A stretch of DNA of 64,000 nt, from NCBI GenBank assembly GCA_963573385.1, contig CAUYLG010052230.1, positions 1-64,000 of the forward strand, in the 5' to 3' direction. The notes beneath the pieces are model-generated. The model saw only the letters and a list, made by a program, of their open reading frames with translations. It was not told the origin of the DNA and ran no database searches. Below, piece after piece: positions 1 through 11,000 of this stretch (position 1 is the stretch's first letter; each line of letters opens with the position of its first letter). This DNA is from Cacajao melanocephalus (Eukaryota; Chordata; Mammalia; Primates; Pitheciidae). A program made the translations under genes and the position numbers.

Positions 1-754
1 GTGTGCAGCCTTACTTAGACGCCAAGGTCAGCAGTTATTGTGAGGAGAATGGGGCAGCTGTTTCAACTTATTTAAAACACAACTTTGTCTTTTATAAAAT
101 AGTGTTGTTCAGGCTCTAATTTTAGGCCAGCTATAGCACAAGTACACCTTCCCTGTGCTAAAGTCTGAATACTCTCTCTAGGAAGTAAATTTGATGATCA
201 TAGGGTTCACCTAGTGGTTTCCCCTCTTTTAAGAATTAATATCCTGCCTAACCCATTGTTCAATGTCTGAAACTGTTGTTTCATAAATTTTGCCTTTTTT
301 AAAAAGAGGTGTAAGCATATAGTTAGTCTCTGTTACTCTATCACATTCATATGTGAACACGTCTGAGTTGTAACTGTCAATACTAACTCTCCTACAGTAG
401 GCATTGGAGGCAGAAAGGTGGAAACAGCTCCAGTGTTATTCTTCTCTGCACCCCTTGAAAGTTCTATTTCCAGGTGTCTTCCTTCTGTGGACACTTATAT
501 TTTTCCACATCATTGCTCTGACTGTGTCTTTTCAGGCCCTCTTTCCTGGTTCCTACTACTTTCTGCCGACTCGTCCATCTTTATTTGAATAGCTTAAAGG
601 GAACTGAAATAAAAAGCAATGCTCCAAGCTTAACTTTTCATCTTTAAGGCTTACGTTGATTTCATTTTCTTTGTTCAATAAAAGTAGCACTTCTGTGTTA
701 CAGTCATCTTTATCTCTAGCCCCTCACTCTCTACATCTAATTATAACCAACTCA
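1..754. other. No recognised gene or repeat
   Basis: AT-rich single-copy-looking sequence. A 62-codon open frame at 404-592 has no recognisable domain and no codon pattern suggesting a gene. An AATAAA lies near 677 but nothing else supports a transcript end. Confidence 0.5.
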
Positions 755-1230
755 GTTATTCATTCAGCAACTATTTATTGAACACTGATTATGTATTAAA
801 TACCCCTTTAGGCAGTGAAGATGCCCAGTGAACAATGTAGATAAAATCCCTGATCTTTTGTCGTTAATCTTCTTATGGGGTAAGGCAGACCATGATGAAA
901 ACAAATTATATAATATGCCTGAAGCTAATATCTACTATGGAGAAATATAAGGCTAAGGGAAGGATAAGGAATGGAAGGGATGGAGGAGTGAGGGATGTTA
1001 ATTTGAAGTAGTATAATGAGGAGAGTCTCATTGAAAAGATGACATGTGGGAAAAGATTTGAAGGAGCTACAGCAGGAAGCCAAGGGGATATTTAAGGGAA
1101 GATTAAGGTAGAGGACAGCTGGAGAGAAGCCCTGAGATGGGAATATGCTTGTAATATTTCCAGAACAGCAACGCTGAAGTGGAGGGAATTGGAAAATATA
1201 GACAAGCAAGTAATAGAGTGTATTCAGTAG
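755..1230 (-). mobile_element. L2 LINE, antisense, 3' part
   Basis: The left edge is the reverse complement of the L2 3' tail (ttcattcagcaactatttat, then a decayed 'tgaacactgattatg' stretch). It is followed by the typical antisense L2 order: the 'gtgaacaa' block, the region of sequence resembling 'gaaaagatgacatgtgggaaa', and a G/A-rich run. A younger L1 3' end interrupts the element at 1231, and L2 resumes at about 1671 in the same orientation, so the two pieces are one insertion. Old and heavily diverged; no coding capacity. Confidence 0.75.
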
Positions 1231-1669
1231 CAAAGACACGGAATCAACCTAAATGCCCATCAATGGTAGACTGGATAAAGAAAATGTGACACATATACAC
1301 CATGGAATACCATGCAGCCATAAAAAGAACAAGATCATGTGCTTTGCAGGAACATAGATGGCACTGAAGGCCATTATCCTTAACAAACCAACACAGGAAC
1401 AGAAAACCAAGTACTGCATGTTCTCATGTGTAAATAGGAGCTGTATAATGAGAACCAGTGGACATGAAGAGGGAAACAACAAATACTGTGGTCAACTTGA
1501 GGGAGGAGGGTGGGAGGAGGGAGAGGATAAGAAAAAAATAACTATCAGGTACTATGCTTAGTACTTGAGTGAAGAAATAATCTGTACACCAAACCCCCAT
1601 GTCATGAGCTTTACCTATATAACATACCTATACATGTATCCCTGAATCTAAAATAAAAGTTAAAAAATA
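1231..1669 (+). mobile_element. L1 3' end, sense, 5'-truncated
   Basis: Matches the end of L1 ORF2 and the 3' UTR: 'gcccatcaatggtagactgg', 'ggaataccatgcagccataa', the 'acaggaacagaaaaccaa' block, then the G-rich 'gggaggaggg' stretch and a short A-rich tail (aaaataaaagttaaaaaata). About 440 bp survive, which is a standard 5'-truncated insertion. It landed inside the antisense L2 and so is younger than it. The 67-codon frame at 1358-1561 is the ORF2 C-terminal end running into the 3' UTR and is not a gene. Confidence 0.9.
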
Positions 1670-1670
1670 G

Positions 1671-2550
1671 CATATTGTTTAGAGGTTTAGAGCCATGGTA
1701 AGTTCTTTGGCTTTTACTCTGAATGGGCCAGGGAACTTTGTGAGTCTTTTGAGCCCAGAAGTGACATTATCTGACTTATGTCTTCAAAGGGCCACTCTGA
1801 CTATTGTGTTGAGACTACACTGAAGGTGGCCAAGAATGAAAACAGAGAAACCACTTAGGAGGTTGTTGCAAAAATTCAGATGAGAGATGATGATCCCTTG
1901 GATTAGGGGAATAACTGTGGAATTGATAAGTAGTTTTCTGGGATAGTTCAAAGGTAGAACTGAAAGCATTCCCTGATGGTTTGAATATGTGTATGGAAGA
2001 AAAAGATGAATCAAAAATCACTCTGAGGTTTATGTTTTGAGCAACTCGAAGAATCAAGTTGTGATTGAGCTGGGGAAAACCATGAGTAGAGCAGGTGTAG
2101 GCTAGAAAATTAGGTGCTTGTTTTGGGCCGTGTTAGGTTAGAGATGTCTATTAGATATCCAAGTGGATATGTAGAGAAAGAAATTGGATATATAAGTCTG
2201 GAGTTCAAGGGAGAGATCTTATCAAGAGACAAAAACTTAAGAGTTATCAATACATAGGTGAAATGTAATGCCATGAGATTTGAGGGAATACCAAGGGGTT
2301 GAGTTAGTTCAGAATTCAAAGATGAAGTCCTAGTGCTAAGCCAAAGTTAAGAGGACAGAATGAAGACAACAAACCACTAATAATACTGAGAAGGAGCTAC
2401 CACGAATGCAGGAAGAAAAATAGAAGTGTGATGTCCTAGAATACAAGAGAAGAAAGTGTTTCAGAGATGAAAGAGTGATCAACTCTATGCAAAATGCTGC
2501 TGGTAGATTAAGGTGTGGACTGAGAATTGAACATGTCCAATAGTAGCAAC
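1671..2550 (-). mobile_element. L2 LINE, antisense, ORF2 part
   Basis: Continues the L2 interrupted at 1230. Antisense landmarks in order are 'gggccactctgactattgtg', 'ttaggaggttgttgcaaaaa', 'ggatatataagtctggagtt' and 'gatcaactctatgcaaaatg'. On the minus strand the reverse-transcriptase core is still readable at 2110-2319. There the YADD catalytic box has decayed to Y-V-L-I (2245-2256), followed by the conserved 'ISPLNSRLIYPISFST' stretch and 'YPLGYLIDISNL'. The element is dead. It runs out near 2550, upstream of which the L2 5' portion is missing. Confidence 0.8.
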
Positions 2551-2750
2551 CTGCTACATAGCTCTAGCTTTTTTCTTCTTTTCATTTCCGCTGTCAGTAC
2601 TCTTCACACTTTCATGATATTGCACCTAGAATTCTATATAAAAATTCCAAACAGGTCTTCCTGTGTTGATCCACTACCATGAAAATCATGTCATTGAATA
2701 ATGTTTCATTCAATGTTGTTTAGTTATAACACTGATGAGAAAAAATATAG
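2551..2750. other. Unassigned spacer
   Basis: About 200 bp between two ancient LINE pieces; nothing recognisable. Confidence 0.4.
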
Positions 2751-3080
2751 ATTTCCAGCTGGAGGATTCTGTGGAGTTTGCACATTCTCCCTACGTCCGA
2801 AAAGAACCCCGTGTAGGTGTTCTTCAGACACTCTGGTCTTCTCCCAATTCCCAAAGATTTGCACAGTAGGTGAATATAAGAGATGAGCACTTAAGAGTTA
2901 TGAACATGTAGGTAAAATGTAATGCCATGAGACTGTTGAAATGTGAGTGTGTGTACGTGAGTGTGCCCTGTGATGGAATGGCGGCCTATGCAGGGCTGGT
3001 TTTTGCCTTGCCTCTGAGCTCATGAAATAGGCTCTGGCCACCTGAGACCCTGAACTGGAATCATTGGGTAAATAAATATC
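2751..3080 (+). mobile_element. Ancient LINE 3'-end relic (CR1/L2 superfamily)
   Basis: Carries a 3'-end signature shared by several vertebrate LINE and SINE families: 'gtggagtttgcacattctcc', 'tcccaattcccaaagatttgc', 'gtgtgtacgtgagtgtgccc', 'tgatggaatggcggcctatg', 'ataggctctggccacctgag' and 'accctgaactggaatcattg'. The exact family name (L3-like or related) is not certain to me. Part of the middle has been replaced by a foreign patch at 2890-2933, listed separately. Confidence 0.6.
2890..2933. repeat. 44-bp copy of the nearby L2 segment at 2236-2279
   Basis: Both segments read cttaagagttat at the left and aatgtaatgccatgaga near the right, with 38 of 44 positions identical by my alignment. The shared bases include changes that depart from the L2 pattern I expect, so this copy appears to derive from the 2236-2279 copy and not from another L2. 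It sits within the ancient LINE tail, where it replaces about 20 bp of expected sequence. Confidence 0.65.
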
Positions 3081-3655
3081 TTACTTGTTTTTGTTAATCT
3101 CTCAGAAATATACATATGGCTCACATTAATTTCAATGTTTAATATTAGAAGTGTTTTGGCCTATATTTAGAAGTTTAGTGATGTTTTTGTGACTAGAAAT
3201 ATGCTGTAGGAACTTAACTCTTGTTTATACTAATTAGCCTATGGTAAAATTGGTTTCTGTTATATGTCGTTTTCCTTCAAGGCATGGTTTCCAAGAACCT
3301 ATCAATGATATTAAGTGAGGGCTCACTGTATATGTGCAAGTGGATCAAACAATAATATATGTGAAATATATATTCCACATTGTCATCAGAGTGACCTTCC
3401 TTAATAATGCTCCCATCACATATCTCACAATACATTGTGTTTGTTTTCCTTTGTCTCCTCCACTGGATTTAGAACTTCTCAAGGTGAAGCACATGAATTC
3501 TCTCACTGTGTTTGGGAAATGAATACAGAAATGAAGAAAAGCTTTCCCTGATCACTGCAGTTGTCATGAATCTTCTGACCCCAATCCACTCATGTTCATT
3601 TAAACCTTGACAGTCATTTATTCTCATTTCTTATATATTTTTTCCAGATGATATT
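3081..3655. other. Mostly unassigned sequence
   Basis: About 575 bp with no feature I can name. The stretch 3385-3600 ('gtcatcagagtgaccttcct', 'ccactcatgttcatttaaac') may be a very decayed L2 piece, too weak to call. Confidence 0.4.
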
Positions 3656-3930
3656 TAATTATAAAAGTTAAGATTTATTAAGCATTGTCTATTATGTTCT
3701 AAATACTACTGTAAGCATCTTTATCCTCAATTTTTCTAAGTATCATTTTCTCTCACAGCAATCCTGTAAGGTGATATTATCATCTTTTTCTTTTTTTAAC
3801 CTCAGGTGAGTAATTCAAGGCTCAAAGAAGTTAAGCCAATTGGGCAGGGTTACACAGGGCTATTAAGTGGTGAACTGTGATTCAAACACAAGCATTCTAC
3901 CATATTAAACTATATTTGAAACCATCATGT
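3656..3930 (-). mobile_element. MIR SINE, antisense
   Basis: Reverse-complement MIR order: 'attaagcattgtctattatg', 'cacagcaatcctgtaaggtg', a T-rich stretch in place of the usual cccattttacag, 'caaagaagttaagccaattg', 'cagggttacacagggctatt', and 'gtgattcaaacacaagcatt'. Nearly full length. Confidence 0.8.
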
Positions 3931-4394
3931 ATCTGACACTCCTTGAAGCTACTGGTCTGTCTACATATTTGTTTTCTGTACCCCTCTGGCCCTTTTTCTC
4001 TCCCCAACATATTGAGCACAGAAGAAGGCACATGGCAGAATTTTAAGAAATATAAATGTCTAATGATTGTGGGATGGCCAAGACTGCCCTCAGGAAAGCT
4101 AGATCTCCAGGGTGGTTAGATTCTCTTACCTAGTCATCACCAATATGGAAAAATTGGCAAAAAGCCCAGCATGAGCAGAATCACTCTCCAGAAAATCTGT
4201 CACACAGGAAAGGCACATGCTGTGCATGAGAAAAATATGTGTCAGCCAAAATGAAAAGAGCTTTGTTAGGGAGATAAAACTTTGCAAATAAAACATATTT
4301 TTTTTGAAAATTTCTTCAGATTGTGTTTTTGAGTATACCATGTGGTTTTCAGCAACATATGCTAAGCATTATAAAAACACCTATATACATCCAT
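3931..4394. other. No recognised feature
   Basis: A 71-codon minus-strand frame (4126-4341) has no recognisable domain. Nothing else seen. Confidence 0.4.
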
Positions 4395-4745
4395 GCATTT
4401 AACCTAAACTTATTGTGCAGCTATTGTGAGCTAAGATGTTTTCTAGGCACCTAAGATATATCAGTGAATAAAACAGACAAACATTTCTGCCCCCATAAAA
4501 AGAGAAGGCAGATAATGAATGAATGAGCGATAAACATAATGTATCACTAAATTATATGGTGTGTTAAAAAGTGATAAATGCTATGTAGAAAAGAAATGGA
4601 ATTGATGACAGTATTTCCAGGGATGCCAAAGTGAGGGAAAGGGCAGGTATAACTTTCTGATCATTGTTGGCTTCCTTCAAAGGTGACATTTGGGCAAAAC
4701 TTGAAGAAGCTGAATGAATTAGCTATATACAAGGTGGGGGTATCT
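4395..4745 (-). mobile_element. L2 LINE, antisense
   Basis: Antisense L2 3' part: 'attgtgcagctattgtgagc', 'atcagtgaataaaacagaca', 'gataaatgctatgtagaaaa', 'ggcttccttcaaaggtgaca'. About 350 bp. Confidence 0.75.
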
Positions 4746-4789
4746 GCTAGCACCAATGTGGACCAAGTGAGATCACTTAGGACCATATC

Positions 4790-4945
4790 AGCCATTGTAA
4801 TCATATGATTTCAATTATTATCCCTGACTGAAATATGAAGAAACTGCAGCCCAGAGAGGGTCTAAGTGATCTGTTTACAGTTACATGGTTTGCAGGTTGG
4901 GAAACTGGAATCCTGATTTCAGAATCCAATGTGAGTCACCTCAAA
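4790..4945 (-). mobile_element. MIR SINE, antisense
   Basis: Antisense MIR core: 'gaagaaactgcagcccagag', 'tctaagtgatctgtttacag', 'gaaactggaatcctgatttc'. Confidence 0.65.
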
Positions 4946-4977
4946 AAGCAGGTTTTTTTAAAAAAAATCTCTATCAT

Positions 4978-5031
4978 CTAGAATGGTACCCAACATATAG
5001 AAATTGTTTAATGAATGTTGATGAATGAATA
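4978..5031 (+). mobile_element. L2 3' tail fragment
   Basis: 'ctagaatggtacccaacata' followed by 'atgaatgttgatgaatgaat' is the L2 3' tail in sense orientation; only about 50 bp. Confidence 0.5.
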
Positions 5032-5257
5032 AGTAAATCTTTTAAACATTCTATCACTTGGCAATCTTTCATGCTTAGGTCCTTTTCTCATATTCACTTT
5101 ATAAGAGTCTTATATTTAAAAGCTAACATTGAGCTTTTCCTCCTGCTTCAGCCATGAAAGATGTGTCTGAAGCCTTCCTCTTTAACTTCAGGCATGATTG
5201 TTCCACAGTTTTTATCTCCATAAAGTCCCAGAAGCAGGATTGAGAGTTTAGTGTATG

Positions 5258-5260
<3 letters not shown>

Positions 5261-5300
<40 letters not shown>

Positions 5301-5338
5301 TATATATATATAAATTATATATATATAATTTATTTTAA
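5261..5338. repeat. (TA)n microsatellite
   Basis: A run of about 40 bp of perfect TA, then interrupted 'aattatatatata' units. It directly abuts the 5' end of the L1 that begins near 5339. Expected to be length-variable. Confidence 0.9.
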
Positions 5339-6966
5339 AATTAGAAGATAGTAGACGGGAGACAGGAGACAGGGCTGATATGCTGCTCCCAGTTGAATGG
5401 ACAGAACAGGGTGTGAAGGCTCACAATATGGACTTTTGCTCCAGGAACTACTGCAGTAGCGTACCAGGAAAACTGAAATAATTCAAAGATTATTTGAAAG
5501 AAGCAGCAGGCTGCTGCAAATTCTGTGAGACAAGCCAAAAACTATGAGTTCTCAAAGTGTGAGAGGGGAAAATCCTGCCTCCAAACATACATCCCCATTG
5601 GGGAACTTGAAAATCCAGATTTGGGAGAAGGATTTAAACTTACCTAGAGCTGAAATGGATTTAGTGTGAAATATAAAAGTAGAAACGGCAGTAGGAAGAG
5701 CCTTTTAGGCACTCCCATTCTCCAGCTTGAGCCCAGGGACGCTGTCCATGAGTTTATCTCACAGGGTCTGTTGGGGAAGGCAGCCAGCAGAATATGGGAG
5801 GGGTCACAGGGTGAAAGAAGCTTCCAACTGAACCTTGTAATAATTGTGACTGGGTGCAAACTTTCTTGAGCAGAATAGGGGTGAACAGAAACTGCTGCAG
5901 AAAGAAGAGCAGGAATTGTCACCGACAGTGTGGTCAGACAAGGAAAGATGTGGCCTGAAAGCCCTGCTTGCTTTCTCAGTGGGGAAACTGACAGCTTAGG
6001 GGTAGGTTTGAGTTCCACATACAGGCTGCCTGAATATAAACTTGGCATCATTAGAGGGCCACAGTGGGAGTGAGACCAGCCTCACCAACTGCATGGTAGC
6101 TGGGTGAGGCCTATCGCTGGGCTTTCCCCCTTCCCTGGTGACAGAGACAGCCATAATTTCCTCTGGAACATGACCCGGTTGACCCAAGAACCACACTTCT
6201 CTATTCTTTACAGTGGTTGCAGCAAACCCCACCCAAGGAGAGTCTGAGCTCAGACTTGCCTGACCCTGCCCCACCTGTTGGTATTTCTCTATCCACCCCT
6301 GTAGCAGATCACAAATGACCTAAACTCTTGGGAACTTTATGACCCTGCCCATCACCTGAGAAACCCAAATACTTACCCTGGCCAACTTAGGGCAAGCTTA
6401 TATCTCCCTTCTACTAATGCACCTGGTGCTCTCTTGAAAGAGCCACCTCCTGGCTGCAGGCTGACCAACTCAGGACACTATAGCAACACGTGACAAAATA
6501 ACTCTGCTCCAAGGAAGGAGAAAACAACAGCTAAGTCCACTGCCTGCAACATCCTGGTTAACCAGTGGTCCTGAGTCTGTCCATGAAAAAACTTCACTAC
6601 CAGCATAACCAGCATTCAAGAACACCAGCATGTTAAACCTATCTACAACCAAGTACTGTCACTACAACCAAGTCTACTTCACTCCTCTACCACAGCATGT
6701 GCTGGTATTCATGGCTTGGAGACCTGAAGACAGATTACATCACAGGACTCCTTGCAGACATTCCCCAGCACCAGCCCAGAGCCTGGTTATCCCACTGGGC
6801 GGCTAGATCCAGAAGAGAAATGCTAATCACTGCAGTCTGGCTCACAGGAAGTTCCATCCTTAGGGGAATGGGGAATACATGACATCAGTGGAGCATCCTG
6901 TGGGACAAAAGAATCTGAACAGCAGCCCTTGAGTTCCAGATTTTTCCACTGAAATAGTTTACCCAT

Positions 6967-7952
6967 ATGAGAAAGAATCAGAACAGTAATTCTGGTAATA
7001 TGACAAAACAAGGTTCTGTAACATCCCCCAAAGACCCTATTAACTCTCCAGTAATGGATGCAAACCAAGAAGAAATCTCCGAATTGCAAGATAAAGAATT
7101 CAGAAGGTTAACTATTAAGCTACTCAAGGAGATACCAGAGAAAGGTGAAAAACAATTTAAGAAATTAAGAAAATACAGAATATTGATGAAAGATGCTCCA
7201 GATAAATAGATATCTCAAAGAAAAAAACAATCACATCTTTTTGATATCAAAGACACGCTTAGAAAAATACAAAACACACTGGAAAGTTTCAACAACAAAC
7301 TCAAACAAGTAGAAGAAAGAACTTCAGAGCTCAAAGATAAGGCTTTTGAATTAATCCAATCAGACAGATACAAAGAAAAAATAAAAAATAAAGCCTCCAA
7401 TATATTTGGGATTATGTTAAACAAGAAATTTGGGATTATTATTCTAAAAATAATTGGCATACCTGAGAAAGAAGATAAATCTAAAAGTTTGGAAAACATA
7501 TTTGATGGAATAATTGAGGAAAAACTTCCCTGGCCTTGCAAGAGATCTAAGCATCCGAATACAAGAAGCTCAAATAATACCAAGGAAATTCACCAAAAAG
7601 GCACATAGCCATCAGATTATCTAAAATCAAGACAAAGAAAAAACAATTTAAAAGTAGTGAGGCAATAGCATCAGGTAACCTATAAAGCAAAACCTATCAG
7701 ATTAATAGCACATTACCCAGCAGAAACCCTACAAACCAGAAGGGACTGGAGGTCCTATCTTTAGCCTCCTCAAACAAAATAATTGCCAGACAAAAATTTT
7801 GTATCCAGTAAAACTAAGCTTCATAAATGAAGGCGAGAGAAAGTCTTTTTTAGACAAAAAATGCTGAGAGAATTGACTACCACCAAGCCAGTACCTCAAG
7901 AAATGCTAAAAGGAGTTCTAAATCTTGAAACAAAACCTCAAAGTACACCAAA
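6967..7952 (+). pseudogene. L1 ORF1 remnant (RNA-binding chaperone)
   Basis: ORF1p normally forms a coiled-coil trimer that coats L1 RNA. The frame opens at the ATG at 6967 with MRKNQNSNSGNM and 'MDANQEEISELQDKEFRRL', then meets TAG at 7207. The coiled-coil portion follows in other frames (7240-7400). RRM and C-terminal residues are readable in the frame at 7414-7608 ('IIGIPEKEDKSKSLENI'), and the C-terminal landmark near 7860-7950 ('gctgagagaattgactacca', 'gaaatgctaaaaggagttct') marks the end. About 985 bp, normal length, with no usable frame. Confidence 0.85.
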
Positions 7953-8019
7953 ATAGAACCTCCTTAAAGCATAAATCTCACAGGGCCTATAAAACAATAA
8001 CACAATGAAGAAACAACAA

Positions 8020-11000
8020 GAAGGTATTCCATGCAAATGGAAACCAAAGTGAACAGGAGTAGCTCTTTGCATATCGGACAAAACAGACTTTAAAGCAACA
8101 ACAGTTAAAACAGAGAAAGAGAGACATTTTGTAATGATAAAAGGATCAGTCCAACAGGAAAATATCACAATTCTAAATATGTATGCACCTAACATGTGAG
8201 CTCTCAAATTTATAAAACAATTATTACTAGATATAAGAAATGAGACAGATGGCAACAAAATACTAGTGGAAGCCTTCAGTACTCCACTGACAGCACTAGA
8301 CAGGTTACTCTCTAGACAGGTCATTAAGACAGTCAACAAAGAAACAATAGGCTTAAACTATACCCTAGAACAAATTTATTTAACAGGTATTTATAGAACA
8401 ACTATCCAAAGACTGCAAAATATACATTCTTTTCATCAGCACATGGAACATACTCCAAGACAGACCATTTGATAGGCCACAAAAGAAGTCTCAATAAATT
8501 TAAGAAAATTGAAATTATGTCAAATACCCTTTCAGACTGTTACAGGAAAGGTGTCTGGATCCAGACCCTAAGAGAAGGTTCTTGAATCTCATGCAAGAAA
8601 GAATTTAGGGTGAGTCTGCAGTGGAAAGTGAAAGCAAGTTTATTAAGAAAGTAAAGGAATAAAAGAATGACTACTCCATTGACAGAGCAGCCCTGAGGGC
8701 TGCTGGTTGCCCATTTTTATGGTTATTTCTTTATAATATGCTAGGATATACTAAACAAGGGGTGGATTATTCATATCTCCACTTTTTAGACCATATAGGG
8801 TAACTTCCTGACATTGCCATGGCATTTGTGAACTGTCATGGCACCGGTGGGAGTGTAGCGGTGAGGACAACTAGAGGTAACCCTCGTCACCATTTTGATT
8901 CTGGTGGGTTTTGGCCTGCTCCTTTACTGCAAACTGTTTTATCAGGAAGATCTTAATGATCTGTATTTTGTGCTGACCTCCTGTCTCATCCTGTGACTCA
9001 GAAAGCCTTAATCGTCTGGGAATGCAGCCCATTAGGTTATAGCCTCATTTGACCCAGCTCCTATTTAAGATGGAGTTAGTCTGGTTCACATGCATCTAAG
9101 ACCACAGTGAAATAAAATTGTAAATTAACTCCAAAAGGAACTCTCAAAACTATAAGAATACAGATAAATTAAATAATCTGTACCTGAATGATCTTTGGGT
9201 CAACAACAATATCAAGATGGAAATTAAAAAATTTCTTTAATTGAATAACAGTAGTGACCCAACTTATCAAAACCTTTGAGACATAGCAAAAGTGGTACTA
9301 AGAGGAAAGTTCCTAGCATTAAATGCCTACATCAAAAAGTCTAAAAGAGTACAAATAAGCAATCTTAGGTTACACTTCAAGGAACTAGGGGAAACAAGAA
9401 CAAACCACACCCAAACCCAGCAGAAGAAAAGAAATAACCAAGATTCGAGCAGAACTAAATGAAATTGAAACAGCAGCAACAAAAAACAACGCAAAACATA
9501 AATGAAACAAAAAGCTAGTTCTTTGAAAAGATAAACAAAAAAGACAGACCATTAGTGACATTACCAAGGAAAGAAGAGAGAAGATCCAAATAAGCTCAAT
9601 TAGAAACAAAATGGGAGACATTACAACTGATACCACAGCTACTATGAATTCCTTTACATGCAAAAGTCTAGAGGAGATGGATAAGTTCCTGGAAATATAC
9701 AACCCTCATAGATTAAATGAGAAAGAAATAGAAACTCTGACCAGACCAATAACAAGTAGTGAGATTGAAACAGTAGTAAAAAAAATTGCCAACGAAAGAA
9801 AAGTCCAGGACCAGATGGATTCACAGCAGAATTCCATCAGGCATTAAAGGAAAAATGGAGACCAATCTTACTAAAACTATTCCAAAAGTTAGAGAAAGAA
9901 TCCCCTCTATATCATTCTATGAAGCCAGTATCACCCTAATACCAAAACCAGAAAAGGGCATAACAAAAAAGTAAATTACTGGCTAATATCCTCAATGAAC
10001 ATAGATGCAAAAATCCTAAACAAAATACTAGCTAACCAAATCCAATGGCATATTAAAAAGATTACACACCATGGTCAAGTGGGTATAATACCAAGGATGC
10101 TGGGATGATTTAACATATGCACGTCAATAAATGTGATACATCACATAAACAGAAACAAAAATCATATAATCATCTTGATATATGCAGAAAACAAACAAAA
10201 ATCTTATGATCATCTCAATAGTTGCAGAAAAAGCATTTGACAAAATCTAGCATCCTTTATTATTAAAACCCTCAGCAAAACTGATGTAGAAGACACATAC
10301 CTCAAGGTAATAAGAGCCTTCTATGACAAACCCACAGTCAGCATTATACTGAAGTGGGAAAAGTTGAAAGCATACCCCCTGAGAACTGGAAGAAGACAAG
10401 GATGCCCACTTTTACCACTTCTATTCAACATAGTACTGGAAGTCCTAGCCAGACCAATTAGACAAGAGAAAAAATAAATAAAGGGCAACAAAATTGGTAA
10501 AGAGGAAGTCAAACTGTTGTTGTTCACCAATGATATGACTGTATACTTAGAAAACCCCTGAAAATCTCCTAGATCTAATAATGAATTCAGTGAAGTTTCA
10601 GGATACAAAAAAATCAATATACACAAATTAGTAGCACTGCTATACGCCAACAGTGACCAAACTGAGAATCAAATCAAGAACTTAACCCCTTTTACAGCAG
10701 CTACAATAAATAAAATACTTAGAAATATACCTAACCAAGGAGTACAAAACACTATTGAAAGAAATCATAGATGACACAAACAAATGGAAACACATCCCAT
10801 GCTCATTAATGGGTAGAATTAATATTGTGAAAATGACCATACTTCCAAAAGCAATCCACAAATTCAATGTAATTCCCATCAAAATACTACCATTATTCTT
10901 CACAAAACTAGAAAAAAAAATCCTAAAATGTATATGGAACCAAAAAAGAGCCCGTATAGCCAAAGCAAAGCTAAGCAAAAAGAACAAATCTAGAGGCATC

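Noticed and set aside
5644..6051. 135-codon minus-strand frame as a gene
   Set aside because: It is antisense to the L1 5' UTR and has no recognisable domain.
8266..8472. 68-codon frame as a separate protein
   Set aside because: It is the C-terminal half of the L1 endonuclease domain of the disrupted ORF2.
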